From contig CANNCW010000003.1 in assembly GCA_947503345.1 (NCBI GenBank), positions 1 to 64,000 of the forward strand: a stretch of DNA of 64,000 nucleotides. The letters are read 5' to 3'. The position numbers and the translations under genes are program-made. Of this stretch, positions 28,203 through 37,412 are shown one piece after another. Within the stretch, counting starts at the first letter, position 1; each line of letters opens with the position of its first letter. The notes under the pieces are model-generated. The model saw only the letters and a list, made by a program, of their open reading frames with translations, had not been told where the DNA came from and ran no database searches. The stretch comes from an uncultured Kangiella sp. (lineage in GTDB: Bacteria; Pseudomonadota; Gammaproteobacteria; Enterobacterales; Kangiellaceae).

Positions 28203-28218
28203 AGGACTTACAAGTCCT
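28203..28218. promoter_or_regulatory. Perfect 16-bp palindrome in the lipase leader
   Basis: AGGACTT-AC-AAGTCCT lies 25-40 bases upstream of the lipase start codon. Its place suggests either an operator or a 5'-UTR hairpin. The cognate protein is not recognised. Confidence 0.55.
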
Positions 28219-28288
28219 ATTTATATAATTTGTACATTATCATTACGATAAGATTTACCAATCCTACTCCGTAATGAGGGCTTTTGGC

Positions 28289-28305
28289 AAGTGGACTTAC
28301 CAGAT
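28289..28305 (-). promoter_or_regulatory. fadR: Candidate FadR operator upstream of the lipase gene
   Basis: On the minus strand ATCTGGTAAGTCCACTT matches the FadR-type consensus AACTGGTCNGACCTGTT at 11 of 16 informative positions, including CTGGT and the central G and CC. It lies 111 bases from the lipase start, just beyond the fadR stop. Confidence 0.4.
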
Positions 28306-28323
28306 TAGTAAGGCCTATTGAAT

Positions 28324-29046
28324 TTATCGACTTACAATTTCGTCAAAGCTTTTTAGCTCAGCTTTAGCTCGATCCCATAACTCGCCACTTTCATGGCCAT
28401 ATTTCCATAGGACATTGATTGCCATATCAGCGTCATTAGCTCTAACTGCTTGGGCTAAATCTTTGTAATATTGGTTTGCCAATTTACGTGTTTGCTCCCA
28501 GCCAAAATAATAACTACCTATTTTGTAATAAATAGCCTCAAAACCATTTAACATTAAAGTATAGATTGGATTTCCAGATGCTCTAGTTGCCAAATGATGA
28601 AATTGCCAATCATAGGCGATATAGCCTTGAGCATTATTTGGTACTTGGTCAATTTTATCCAAAATTTCCAACAATGCCTCAGGATCATTTTTAATAGCTT
28701 TGCGTAGGAAAACACTGGCAGTCATGGTCCTAGCTTCTAACAAATTATCAGCTAGCTCGATAGAGCCTTCATCATCTAATTGGATTAAAGTATCCAATAC
28801 ATTCAATGTGGCAGATTCCCAAATATCATTTACTTTAGTTGGTTTACCATGTTGAATGGTTAACCAGCCATCTCGCGCAAGACGTTGTAAGACTTCTCGT
28901 AATGTTGTGCGAGTAACACCAATGATCTCAGCTAATTCTCGCTCTGCAGGTAAAATCGTTCCTGCGGCAAATTTACCATTCCAGATAGATTCGACTATAT
29001 ACTGCTCAGCGAATGCTGCTGGCGTAAGGGCTTTTGCTGTAGCCAT
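28324..29046 (-). CDS. fadR: Fatty acid metabolism regulator FadR
   Basis: The 240-residue GntR-family regulator (E. coli FadR is 239) has the winged helix (PAERELAEIIGVTRTTLREVLQRLARDGWLTIQHGKPTKVND, about 34-75). A helical acyl-CoA-binding C-terminal domain follows. It represses fatty-acid degradation and activates unsaturated fatty-acid synthesis, and long-chain acyl-CoA releases it from DNA. It is divergent from nhaB exactly as in enterics. Confidence 0.95.
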   Translation of the reverse strand: MATAKALTPAAFAEQYIVESIWNGKFAAGTILPAERELAEIIGVTRTTLREVLQRLARDGWLTIQHGKPTKVNDIWESATLNVLDTLIQLDDEGSIELADNLLEARTMTASVFLRKAIKNDPEALLEILDKIDQVPNNAQGYIAYDWQFHHLATRASGNPIYTLMLNGFEAIYYKIGSYYFGWEQTRKLANQYYKDLAQAVRANDADMAINVLWKYGHESGELWDRAKAELKSFDEIVSR

Positions 29047-29071
29047 TTATTTCCCCAAAAATAGAATAAAA

Positions 29072-29088
29072 AAGTGGTAAGATGACTC
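29072..29088 (+). promoter_or_regulatory. Weak FadR-like site near the fadR start
   Basis: AAGTGGTAAGATGACTC shares TGGTAAG with the candidate site before the lipase gene and lies 26 bases upstream of fadR. Agreement with the full consensus is modest. Confidence 0.25.
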
Positions 29089-29273
29089 ACCTTTGTAGTT
29101 TTTAACACATAGCCTCAGCCTTTTCTAGCCTATTGCATAATATTGCATCAATAATCTCTGAAAAAAGTAAAATCGCCTTGAAAGCTTCGGTATTAGCCCG
29201 AAATTACTGGAAAAAAAGCCCCAAGTACATAGAATAGGTACACACTTACTTTAGAAGACGATGACATAACAAT

Positions 29274-30869
29274 ATGAGCTACAGTGTTCGCAATGCAATT
29301 TTTGATAATTTCTTAGGAAACGCGCCTGACTGGTACAAAGTAACCATTATTGGTTTTTTAATTATTAATCCAATAATCCTCCATACTCTCGGCCCTGTAG
29401 TGGCAGGGTGGATACTGGTTGGTGAATTTATTTTCACACTGGCCATGGCACTAAAATGTTACCCATTGCAACCTGGGGGTTTAATTGCCCTTGAAGCTGT
29501 TTTTCTCGGTTTAACTTCGATAAACACTATTTGGTATGAAATCGTTAATAATCTCGACGTGATTCTTTTATTAGTATTCATGGTTGCGGGTATTTACTTT
29601 ATGAAGCAGCTTTTGCTTTATATGTTTTCAAGAATTTTATTGGGCGTTAAATCTAAAGTTGCCCTATCACTAATGTTCTTATTAGTTTCGGCCTTCTTAT
29701 CAGCTTTCCTAGACGCTCTAACCGTAACCGCGGTTGTTATTTCTGTTGGTGTAGGCTTTTACGGTATTTATCATAAAGTTGCAGCAGGGATTGATTATAA
29801 AGAACGTGAAGATATTACTACCGATGAAGAAGTTTACGAACAACACCGCGCCGATTTAAGTCAATTTAGATCATTTCTTCGAAGCTTGATGATGCATGCA
29901 GCCATCGGTACTGCATTAGGGGGCGTTTGTACTTTGGTTGGTGAGCCGCAGAACCTTTTAATTGCAAACACCGCAAGCTGGGCATTTGGTGAATTCTTCT
30001 TACGTATGGCACCAGTTACGATGCCGGTGCTTGTTGCTGGAATTATTGTTTGTATCTTGTTAGAGAAAACAAAAATCATGGGCTACGGCAGTACATTACC
30101 TTCTGCTGTAAGAAAAGTGATGGAAGAAGATCAAATTAAGAGAGATGCTAAGCGCACCAAAAAAGATAACTGGTCATTAGTTCTGCAAGGTCTGGTTGGT
30201 GTTTGGTTAATCATTGCGCTTGCCTTACACTTAACTGATCACGTTGGTCTTATCGGTTTATCGGTCATCGTGCTTGCCAGTGCCTTTACCGGCGTCATTG
30301 ATGAACATGCGGTTGGTAAGAGTTTTGAAGAAGCCTTGCCCTTTACCGCATTACTAACGGTATTCTTTGTAATCGTTGCGGTGATTTTCGACCAAAAACT
30401 ATTTAGCCCAATTATCCAATATATCTTCACTATGGATAGCGAATCGCAAGTGGCAGCTTTCTACTTAGCTAATGGCGCCCTTTCCGCTATCAGTGACAAC
30501 GTATTCGTTGCGACGGTGTATGTTGGCGAAATTAAACAAGCCGCTATTAATGGCGTAATCAACCGTGAAACGTTCGATTTATTATCTGTAGCCATTAACA
30601 CTGGTACTAACATCCCAAGCGTTGCAACTCCAAATGGTCAAGCAGCTTTCTTATTCTTGTTAACAAGTGGCTTAGCTCCTTTGATTCGCTTGTCGTATAT
30701 GCGGATGGTAATTATGGCACTGCCTTACACCATCGTAATGACCATCATTGGTTTAATTGGCGTGGTTTACTTCCTAAAACCAGCTACCGCCACCATGTAT
30801 GAAAAACAGCTAATTAATCACCATTCGATTGAACAGCTTAAAAGTGATGGTAAAAGTAAGGTACATTAA
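29274..30869 (+). CDS. nhaB: Na+/H+ antiporter NhaB
   Basis: The 531-residue membrane protein (E. coli NhaB is 513) has about 12 hydrophobic segments. Family blocks are [15 protein letters not shown] at the N-terminus (residues 11-20), [33 protein letters not shown] and the C-terminal [29 protein letters not shown]. It extrudes sodium in exchange for protons, as expected in a marine organism. The next gene begins 12 bases after its stop. Confidence 0.96.
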   Translation: MSYSVRNAIFDNFLGNAPDWYKVTIIGFLIINPIILHTLGPVVAGWILVGEFIFTLAMALKCYPLQPGGLIALEAVFLGLTSINTIWYEIVNNLDVILLLVFMVAGIYFMKQLLLYMFSRILLGVKSKVALSLMFLLVSAFLSAFLDALTVTAVVISVGVGFYGIYHKVAAGIDYKEREDITTDEEVYEQHRADLSQFRSFLRSLMMHAAIGTALGGVCTLVGEPQNLLIANTASWAFGEFFLRMAPVTMPVLVAGIIVCILLEKTKIMGYGSTLPSAVRKVMEEDQIKRDAKRTKKDNWSLVLQGLVGVWLIIALALHLTDHVGLIGLSVIVLASAFTGVIDEHAVGKSFEEALPFTALLTVFFVIVAVIFDQKLFSPIIQYIFTMDSESQVAAFYLANGALSAISDNVFVATVYVGEIKQAAINGVINRETFDLLSVAINTGTNIPSVATPNGQAAFLFLLTSGLAPLIRLSYMRMVIMALPYTIVMTIIGLIGVVYFLKPATATMYEKQLINHHSIEQLKSDGKSKVH

Positions 30870-30881
30870 AGGAGAACTGTA

Positions 30882-31145
30882 ATGATAAAGGCTATTGCAT
30901 TTTTTGTTGTTGGTACTCCATTGACCTTATGGGGTTTATTAAGTCTGTATAGTGCATTTGAGATTGCATTTTTAGGAAGTGCTGATGATGCACATGCTGC
31001 AGGCTCATTCCTGGGAATATCAATTCTACCAATTGTAACGACATTAATTGGTCTTGCTTTGTTATATGCGGGCAAAAATACTTTAAGCGATATTAAGGCT
31101 GAAAAGGAAGGTAATTCTGAAGGGTTTAAAAATATTACTAATTAA
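30882..31145 (+). CDS. Small two-helix membrane protein downstream of nhaB
   Basis: The 87-residue protein has two hydrophobic segments (about 3-33 and 45-65) and a charged C-terminal tail. A strong AAGGAG site stands before the ATG and the gap from nhaB is 12 bases, so it is a real gene of the nhaB operon. I do not recognise the family. It is not DsbB, which follows nhaB in E. coli. Its 3' end overlaps the convergent dnaQ by 8 bases. Confidence 0.75.
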   Translation: MIKAIAFFVVGTPLTLWGLLSLYSAFEIAFLGSADDAHAAGSFLGISILPIVTTLIGLALLYAGKNTLSDIKAEKEGNSEGFKNITN

Positions 31146-31845
31146 TTTTTGTCTTCCCCCAAAGCGCATCACTTAAAGATTCTATTTTAGCTTGGTGCGC
31201 TTTTAGTTCTTCGTCGGTCGCTTTTATCACTCTTAACGGTTTCCGATCACTAGTAATTTTTCTAACACTAATCTCTCCTGCTTGTTCATTGCTCCCCGCA
31301 GCTTGGCGGCCCAATGTCAGGCTCGTTTGACCGCCTGTCATGCGTAAATAAACGTCTGCTAGAATTTCTGAATCCAGCAAGGCGCCATGTAATTCACGGT
31401 GATCATTTTTAATGTCATAACGATTACACAATGCATCTAGGCTATTGCGTTGTCCTGGGTGCATTTGACGAGCGAGGGTCAAGGTATCCAATACCGTACA
31501 ATAGTCGCTCATGGAGCCTTTATTGCGCTCCAAAAGCTTTAATTCATGATCAAGGAAGCCGATATCGAATGGCGCATTGTGAATCACTAATTCGGCGCCA
31601 TCCACAAATGCTAAGAAATCATCTACCACATCTTCAAATAGTGGTTTATCCGCAAGAAACTCGTTGGTGATCCCATGGACTTCAATCGCGCCTTCGTCAA
31701 TGTCACGGTTTGGTTTTAAATATTGATGATAATGATTACCGGTCAATTTACGGTTTACCATTTCCACACAACCAATCTCAATGATTTTATGACCTTCTGA
31801 AGGCTCTAACCCCGTGGTTTCCGTATCTAATACAATTTGTCTCAT
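31138..31845 (-). CDS. dnaQ: DNA polymerase III epsilon subunit (proofreading exonuclease)
   Basis: This 235-residue DEDDh 3'-5' exonuclease has ExoI LDTETTGLEP, ExoII VIHNAPFDIGFLDHEL and ExoIII with HRELHGALLDSEILADVY. The beta-clamp motif QTSLTLG follows near residue 185, then a C-terminal tail that binds the alpha subunit. It lies 12 bases after rnhA on the same strand, whereas in E. coli the pair is divergent. Confidence 0.96.
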   Translation of the reverse strand: MRQIVLDTETTGLEPSEGHKIIEIGCVEMVNRKLTGNHYHQYLKPNRDIDEGAIEVHGITNEFLADKPLFEDVVDDFLAFVDGAELVIHNAPFDIGFLDHELKLLERNKGSMSDYCTVLDTLTLARQMHPGQRNSLDALCNRYDIKNDHRELHGALLDSEILADVYLRMTGGQTSLTLGRQAAGSNEQAGEISVRKITSDRKPLRVIKATDEELKAHQAKIESLSDALWGKTKIN

Positions 31846-31857
31846 AGTTTTATCTTA

Positions 31858-32352
31858 TCAACCGTTATCTTGGTTATTAATGGTCATGTTACGACGCGCG
31901 ACAATCAAATCCTGCTCCGCTAATACTTTATCAACACCTAAATTGGCTAACTCATCAGCAATCTCATTCTCAGTATGGCCACTGTGCCCTTTCACCCAAT
32001 GCCAATTCACCTGATGACGCGCTACTTCTTCATCTAGCGCTTGCCATAAATCCTTATTCTTTACTGGTTTTTTATTAGCAGTTTTCCAACCTTTTGCTTT
32101 CCAACCATCCATCCAAGATTGAATACCGTTTTTTACATAACTGGAGTCCGTTGTAAGCTCAACTTTACAAGGTTTTTTTAAGGCTTTTAATGCTTCAATA
32201 GCTGCCATTAACTCCATGCGATTATTGGTTGTGTCCAACTCACCACCATAAAGTTTTTTCTCATGCTCACCATAACGTAACAAAGCTCCCCAGCCACCAA
32301 CGCCAGGATTTCCCTTACAAGCTCCATCAGTAAAAATTTCAACTTCTTTCAA
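31858..32352 (-). CDS. rnhA: Ribonuclease HI
   Basis: The 164-residue enzyme (E. coli 155) cuts RNA in RNA-DNA hybrids. The DEDD residues are visible in [33 protein letters not shown] and the later [15 protein letters not shown] segment. It is co-directional with dnaQ, 12 bases apart. Confidence 0.96.
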   Translation of the reverse strand: MKEVEIFTDGACKGNPGVGGWGALLRYGEHEKKLYGGELDTTNNRMELMAAIEALKALKKPCKVELTTDSSYVKNGIQSWMDGWKAKGWKTANKKPVKNKDLWQALDEEVARHQVNWHWVKGHSGHTENEIADELANLGVDKVLAEQDLIVARRNMTINNQDNG

Positions 32353-32386
32353 TTTATTGCCTTAGTTTTCTTCGTTTTTTAAAACG

Positions 32387-33121
32387 TTATTTACTATAAG
32401 ATTCGCGAGTAGATACATTGGCCAGTTTAGCACGCATAGACAATGCCAACTTTTCTTCTAACGGTTGAATCGGGTTCATAGTAGCCACTTTCTTATGTGC
32501 TTTGATCATATAGGCGATTGGTGCGGAAAGCCATGCCTTTGACATTTCAGATTTAGATTGAAAATTACTAAAGCCCCGCCACCATGGACAACCAATAGCT
32601 TCGACTTGCTCCATTTCAAAACCCAATAAATTCAACCAATCTTTAAATCTACTTTGATTAATTTGATTGGATGCTAGCTGTTTTCTGGAGTTACTCAAAC
32701 CAACCTTAGCTTTTAAATACCAAGGGTTATAAGGGGCGTATATCAGAGCATATAAATTCCCTTGAGGCTGTAGAGCTCGATGAACCTCACCGAGTAAAAC
32801 CGATGATGTTTCAGTATAATCAAATCCAAAGCTAACAATAGTGGCTTGTAAAGAGTCGGTCATCAATGGCAATGCTTCAGGATCTGCATTCACATCATGA
32901 GCCAATGTTGGCCCAAGCTTGATATGATAATCGAAGACATTATCCGGCATGTTAAGACATTGTGTTAGGCTGTCTAAAGTCAAAAGTAGGCCACCTTGAT
33001 AAGATTCAAGGTTTGCTTGTAGCCATTCTTGCCATATGTAACGAATACGATTGCCAGCGGGCAATAAAGGCCAGCTAAGCTCATTTAATAAAGCCACTTT
33101 AGATTGACTTCCTAATAACAT
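32387..33121 (-). CDS. yafS: Class I SAM-dependent methyltransferase, YafS-like
   Basis: The 244-residue protein has a weakly conserved SAM fold. GGLLLTLDSLTQCLNMPDN replaces the usual glycine-rich loop. ATIVSFGFDYTETSSVLLGEVHRALQPQGNLYALIY fits motifs II-III of Methyltransf_11 enzymes. Position between gloB (divergent) and rnhA equals yafS in E. coli. The substrate is unknown. The loss of a clear GxGxG motif leaves activity uncertain. Confidence 0.75.
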   Translation of the reverse strand: MLLGSQSKVALLNELSWPLLPAGNRIRYIWQEWLQANLESYQGGLLLTLDSLTQCLNMPDNVFDYHIKLGPTLAHDVNADPEALPLMTDSLQATIVSFGFDYTETSSVLLGEVHRALQPQGNLYALIYAPYNPWYLKAKVGLSNSRKQLASNQINQSRFKDWLNLLGFEMEQVEAIGCPWWRGFSNFQSKSEMSKAWLSAPIAYMIKAHKKVATMNPIQPLEEKLALSMRAKLANVSTRESYSK

Positions 33122-33172
33122 CTTATTATGTTCATGCTAACCCTTTGCAGTTTTGCAGGCAAGCACAGCAAT

Positions 33173-33946
33173 ATGAAAATCTTCCCTATTCGCGCTTTTA
33201 CCGATAATTATATTTGGGCAATTCACCATGAGCAGTCGCACAGAATTATAGTAGTAGATCCTGGTGACGCTAAGCCTGTAATTGAATACATAGCATTAAA
33301 TGACTTAGAGCTAGATGGCATTATCATTACCCATTACCACAATGACCATATTGGTGGTGTCAAAGAGCTGAAAGAAAAGTTTCATTGCCCAGTTTATGCT
33401 TCTGCTTTGGATCAATTAAACTTTAGTGATCACGATCTAAAAGACCAAGCATGTATCTCTTTTTGGGATAATCAATTAAAGTTCAAAGTGATACATGTAC
33501 CAGGTCATACTTTAGGCCATGTTGCTTATTATGAAGAATCAAAAGGTCTGCTATTTTGCGGCGACACTTTATTTCGATCGGGCTGTGGCAGAATGTTTGA
33601 AGGCGAGCCAGCTCAATTTCTTCAATCACTTCAAAAACTTGCAGAATTACCCAAAGAAACTAAAGTCTTTTGCACCCATGAATATACTTTAAGTAATTTA
33701 GCTTTTGCAGAGTTTATAGAGCCCGACAATACTGACGTCCAAAATTTAAAAGCTTATTGTGAGTCATTGCGTGCGAAAGACGATGTAACCTTACCTTCGA
33801 GCATTGATAGTGAGTTAAAAACTAACCCTTTTTTACGTTGTAAGCTTACCGCAGTCAGAGAGCGCATAAACACACTTTGCGACAGAAATGATAAGAATGA
33901 TCACCAAATATTTGCTAGTATGCGTCGATTAAAAGATAATTTTTAA
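33173..33946 (+). CDS. gloB: Hydroxyacylglutathione hydrolase (glyoxalase II)
   Basis: The 257-residue metallo-beta-lactamase-fold enzyme hydrolyses S-lactoylglutathione to lactate and glutathione. It has THYHNDHIGG (binuclear metal site; the second His of the usual THHHxDH is Tyr, which is not a ligand position), HVPGHTLGH, GDTLFRSGCGRMFEG and HEYTLSN. The start is the ATG at 33173 (MKIFPIRAFTDNYIW). Fifteen open codons upstream are probably not translated. mltD follows after 5 bases. Confidence 0.95.
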   Translation: MKIFPIRAFTDNYIWAIHHEQSHRIIVVDPGDAKPVIEYIALNDLELDGIIITHYHNDHIGGVKELKEKFHCPVYASALDQLNFSDHDLKDQACISFWDNQLKFKVIHVPGHTLGHVAYYEESKGLLFCGDTLFRSGCGRMFEGEPAQFLQSLQKLAELPKETKVFCTHEYTLSNLAFAEFIEPDNTDVQNLKAYCESLRAKDDVTLPSSIDSELKTNPFLRCKLTAVRERINTLCDRNDKNDHQIFASMRRLKDNF

Positions 33947-33951
33947 TCCTA

Positions 33952-35349
33952 ATGCATATAAAACAACGACTTATAATACTTCTGACACTAGCAAGTACTT
34001 TAGCTGCTTGTAAAACATTAAATACGCAGCCGCCATCAGATGTCACTGAAATTGAAAACTCTTCTCCCCCCCCCTTATCAACAAAGGAAAGTTCAACAGA
34101 AGAGAATAGTTCTTTAACTCCCATTACGGTCGAAAATCCAGTTGCTGAAAAGCCTAAGGCTATTTTGGATTTATGGCAATACATTCAAAGTAAGCAACAT
34201 TTGACTAGCGTACAGCACCCTAAAATCAAACAATTCGAAAAATACTTTTTAAAACATTCTCGTTATCTAAATAATAAAACCGAGAAAGCAGCACCTTACC
34301 TCTATTATATTATTCAAGAGCTAGAAAAACGTGATATGCCCTTAGAGCTCGCTTTTACCCCAATGGTTGAATCAAACTTTGATCCACTTGCTCATTCCGT
34401 AGTTCAGGCAGCAGGCTTATGGCAGTTTATGCCTAAAACAGCAAAAGGTTTCGGCTTAAAGATTAATGAATGGTATGACGGCCGTCGTGATCTAGTGGCA
34501 TCTACCACTGCAGCTTTAGATTATTACCAGTATCTAAATAAATTATTCAATGGTGATTGGTTGTTAACAGTTGCGGCCTATAATTATGGCCAGGGCAATG
34601 TTCTAAAAGCCATAAAGAAAAATAAGCAAGCAAACAAGCCCGTTGACTTTTGGTCGTTAAAATTACCTAAAGAAACTCAGCGCCATATCCCTAAATGGCT
34701 AGCTTTGTCGAACCTATTGATAAATCAGGCGGAGTTTAACTTAAAGCTTACTCCTATTAAAAATCAAGCTCGTTTTGAAAGCGTTGAAATAACGGCGCCC
34801 GTAAATTTAGTTCAATTAGCCAATAGTACGGGATTAGATAAAGATGAGTTTTACAGATTAAATCCAGCGTTTAACCGCTTATTTATCCCCGTGGAACATC
34901 AAAAAGCAGACTTATTAATTCCCGTTGAGTCCATGTTTGAATTTGAAACCAAACTTGCGATGCTACCTGCAAGTCAATTTAACGTAAGCTTTAATTATAA
35001 AGTTAGGGCTGGAGACAGTTTAATTAAGATTGCTAAAAAACATAATACCAAAGTGGCAAGTATCAAATCTATCAACCACCTTAAATCCGATCGAATTAAA
35101 ATTGGACAAACTTTGAAGCTACCGGGAGCAGTTGAAGTTAGCAAGGAAGAAAGCGCCTTTTTTAATAAACTCAGCAACTATAAAAAGCGTCGAAAATATA
35201 AAATCTATAAGGTTCGTTCGGGGGATAGTTTATGGAAAATTGCAAAAAAATTTAAAGTTTCTACCAATAAAATCGCAAAATGGAATGGCATTTCTACCAA
35301 AAAGATCTTACGAATTGGACAGCCACTTAAAATTTGGCCTTCACCATAA
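33952..35349 (+). CDS. mltD: Membrane-bound lytic murein transglycosylase D
   Basis: The 465-residue lipoprotein (lipobox TLAAC, Cys20) has a Ser/Pro/Glu linker. The SLT domain (about 105-220) has catalytic Glu in PMVESNFDP and AAGLWQFMPKTAKGFGL. Two LysM domains lie near 344-388 and 415-460 (YKVRAGDSLIKIAKKH, YKVRSGDSLWKIAKKF). It cleaves peptidoglycan glycan strands to 1,6-anhydro ends. Gene order mltD-gloB-yafS-rnhA-dnaQ is as in E. coli. Confidence 0.95.
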   Translation: MHIKQRLIILLTLASTLAACKTLNTQPPSDVTEIENSSPPPLSTKESSTEENSSLTPITVENPVAEKPKAILDLWQYIQSKQHLTSVQHPKIKQFEKYFLKHSRYLNNKTEKAAPYLYYIIQELEKRDMPLELAFTPMVESNFDPLAHSVVQAAGLWQFMPKTAKGFGLKINEWYDGRRDLVASTTAALDYYQYLNKLFNGDWLLTVAAYNYGQGNVLKAIKKNKQANKPVDFWSLKLPKETQRHIPKWLALSNLLINQAEFNLKLTPIKNQARFESVEITAPVNLVQLANSTGLDKDEFYRLNPAFNRLFIPVEHQKADLLIPVESMFEFETKLAMLPASQFNVSFNYKVRAGDSLIKIAKKHNTKVASIKSINHLKSDRIKIGQTLKLPGAVEVSKEESAFFNKLSNYKKRRKYKIYKVRSGDSLWKIAKKFKVSTNKIAKWNGISTKKILRIGQPLKIWPSP

Positions 35350-35359
35350 ATCTTAAAAT

Positions 35360-35400
35360 ATGTAATAAAAAAGAGCGCGTCGCGCTCTTTTTTATTACAT
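35360..35400. terminator. 41-bp perfect palindrome, bidirectional terminator
   Basis: The 20-base arms at 35360-35379 and 35381-35400 are exact complements around a single T. The core is AGAGCGCG/CGCGCTCT with A6/T6 flanks. It separates convergent mltD and natB. Confidence 0.9.
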
Positions 35401-35410
35401 GAAATACCAA

Positions 35411-36616
35411 TTAACTTCTAAATAAAACTTTTTCTTTCTTAAAGAATTGAGTAACAAAATACAATAAAGCACCCGCTACAACCAATGTTGAAACCAGTAA
35501 TATAGCAATCAAATTATAATCTACAGTGCCTTTGATTAGATCCTTCATAGCTAAAGCAACATTAGTCACAGGAATCATTGCAGTTTGCCAGGTTAACGAA
35601 ACCCCAGGTATCAAGGTAACCATAACTGGTAAAAAACCAAGCAACATCACTGGAGTCATTAGCGCTTGTGCTTCTTTCATATTTTTAGCATAAATTGAAC
35701 AAGCCAGTAATATTGATGCAAAAATTGCGGTTAATGGGATTAGCAAAGCTGCAACCAACAATAAGTCTTGCCCAGAAATATTAGCTAAGAAGTCCATCCC
35801 AATGGCCTTCCCGCCAAATGTTAATATCATAGCCCAAACAAAATAACTTGTGAGGGTAACGACAATGGAAGTAAAGCTGGTGGTAAATATCACTAAAAAT
35901 TTGCCCATAACAATATCGCGTTTAGCAATGGGGGATAGTAGTAAGGTTTCCAAAGTGCCACGTTCTTTTTCTCCAACACCGATTTCCATAGCAGAATACA
36001 TAGCACCGGCAACTGCTAATCCTATTAAAATATAAGCCACAAAGAATCCTGCAATTTCTCCAGTACGTTCCCTTTTAGTTGCATAGTTTTCTTTTTTAAT
36101 ATCAATTGGAGAATTAATAGCCTTTACATTTTGATTGCTAATATTTAAAGCCTTACCAAGTGCCAGTCTTTGATTAGTTTCAAAAGCATCCATTACTTTC
36201 ATAACGCGATCATAAAACACTCTATCTAATGATGTTGAGCGCTTGTAGTGCATAACTATTTCTTCGGTCTTTTTACTTACTTGTGGCAACGATAGATCTG
36301 ACTCTCCTTGAAAGATAAAATTGGCCTCACCCTTTAAAACAAGTTCTTTATAATCGGAACCTTCAATATTAACCAATTCAAAATCTTTTTCAGGAGTGAA
36401 TAACCTTTGCAAAGGTTCATAGTTGTTCATTTCAACAAAAGCTACTTTAATTACTTTATCTTCTGCTTCTTTTTGCTTATCTCCAGAAAATTTACCAATT
36501 CCAAACATAATTAATGGAAAAATGACCGTTGGCAATAATATAGAAATGATTAAAGTTCTACGATCACGTAGCATTTCTAGCAATTCTTTTTTATAAATTA
36601 ACCACATATTATGCAA
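35411..36616 (-). CDS. natB: ABC-2 type permease, NatB-like
   Basis: The 401-residue membrane protein has an N-terminal helix, a large extracytoplasmic domain (about 40-190) and five or six C-terminal helices. The GVGEKERGTLETLLLSPI motif is diagnostic of NatB/ABC-2 exporters. NatAB of Bacillus exports sodium; for gammaproteobacterial relatives the substrate is not settled. The start overlaps the natA stop by 8 bases, so the two are coupled. Confidence 0.87.
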   Translation of the reverse strand: MHNMWLIYKKELLEMLRDRRTLIISILLPTVIFPLIMFGIGKFSGDKQKEAEDKVIKVAFVEMNNYEPLQRLFTPEKDFELVNIEGSDYKELVLKGEANFIFQGESDLSLPQVSKKTEEIVMHYKRSTSLDRVFYDRVMKVMDAFETNQRLALGKALNISNQNVKAINSPIDIKKENYATKRERTGEIAGFFVAYILIGLAVAGAMYSAMEIGVGEKERGTLETLLLSPIAKRDIVMGKFLVIFTTSFTSIVVTLTSYFVWAMILTFGGKAIGMDFLANISGQDLLLVAALLIPLTAIFASILLACSIYAKNMKEAQALMTPVMLLGFLPVMVTLIPGVSLTWQTAMIPVTNVALAMKDLIKGTVDYNLIAILLVSTLVVAGALLYFVTQFFKKEKVLFRS

Positions 36617-37412
36617 CCTCTTGTTGTACGTTAACCAGCTTTAAGAATGAAGAATACAAGTCGCCATTATCCGAAACTTTTGCAAACTCATCTGTGCTAC
36701 CGAAGAATTTAGTTTCGCCTAAATCAATCAAGCACACTTGATCACATAACTGTTCAACTTCATGTAAATGATGTGTTGAAAAAATTACGGACATATCAGT
36801 TCCACGGTAGGACTCAATAAAATCCAATACTGTTTTTGCCGAAATAACATCAAGCCCTGTAGTTGGCTCATCAAACACCAATATTTTTGGCTTATGTACA
36901 ACAGCACGTGCAATAGAGGCTCGTTGTGTCATACCGGTTGATAAGTCATCAGCACGCTTACTCGCAAAAGAATGTATATCGAGCAAAGTGAATATCTCAT
37001 CTACTCTTTCGGCTAACTCTTGCTTACCCATTCCATGCATTCTGCCAAAATATTCAACGTTTTCACGAACGGTCAGACGATGATAAAGGCCTGTTTTCCC
37101 TGATAAAAAACCGATCTGCTTGCTAGCATATAATCTATCTTTTGTGACATCCTGTCCATTTATTAGAATCTGACCCTCGGTTGGTTGCAATGCCGTCGAC
37201 AACATCCTTAACGTAGTAGTCTTGCCAGCACCATTAGGCCCCAAAAGCCCTAATACTTTTCCAGGTTCAACTGAAAAGCTGACATCTTTTACTGCATGAA
37301 AGACGCCTTCACCTTCTCTTGGGTCTATCGCTTCTTTCTTTTGCTTTGCTTTAGCTTTTGCTTGTTTTTTATCGTAAACAAAAGTTTTGGCAAGATTTTT
37401 TAATTCAATCAT
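36609..37412 (-). CDS. natA: ABC transporter ATP-binding protein, NatA-like
   Basis: This 267-residue ATPase has GLLGPNGAGKTTTLR (Walker A), the signature DLSTGMTQRASIARA and Walker B ILVFDEPTTGLD, followed by THHLHEVEQLCD. Near residues 14-33 it has a Lys/Ala-rich insertion not usual in NatA. It overlaps ycjF upstream and natB downstream by 8 bases each. Confidence 0.9.
   Translation of the reverse strand: MIELKNLAKTFVYDKKQAKAKAKQKKEAIDPREGEGVFHAVKDVSFSVEPGKVLGLLGPNGAGKTTTLRMLSTALQPTEGQILINGQDVTKDRLYASKQIGFLSGKTGLYHRLTVRENVEYFGRMHGMGKQELAERVDEIFTLLDIHSFASKRADDLSTGMTQRASIARAVVHKPKILVFDEPTTGLDVISAKTVLDFIESYRGTDMSVIFSTHHLHEVEQLCDQVCLIDLGETKFFGSTDEFAKVSDNGDLYSSFLKLVNVQQEVA

Noticed and set aside
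28324..28343. Terminator for fadR in the gap before the lipase gene
   Set aside because: Only a 5-bp CTTAC/GTAAG stem is present and no U-run follows, so read-through to the lipase gene is possible.
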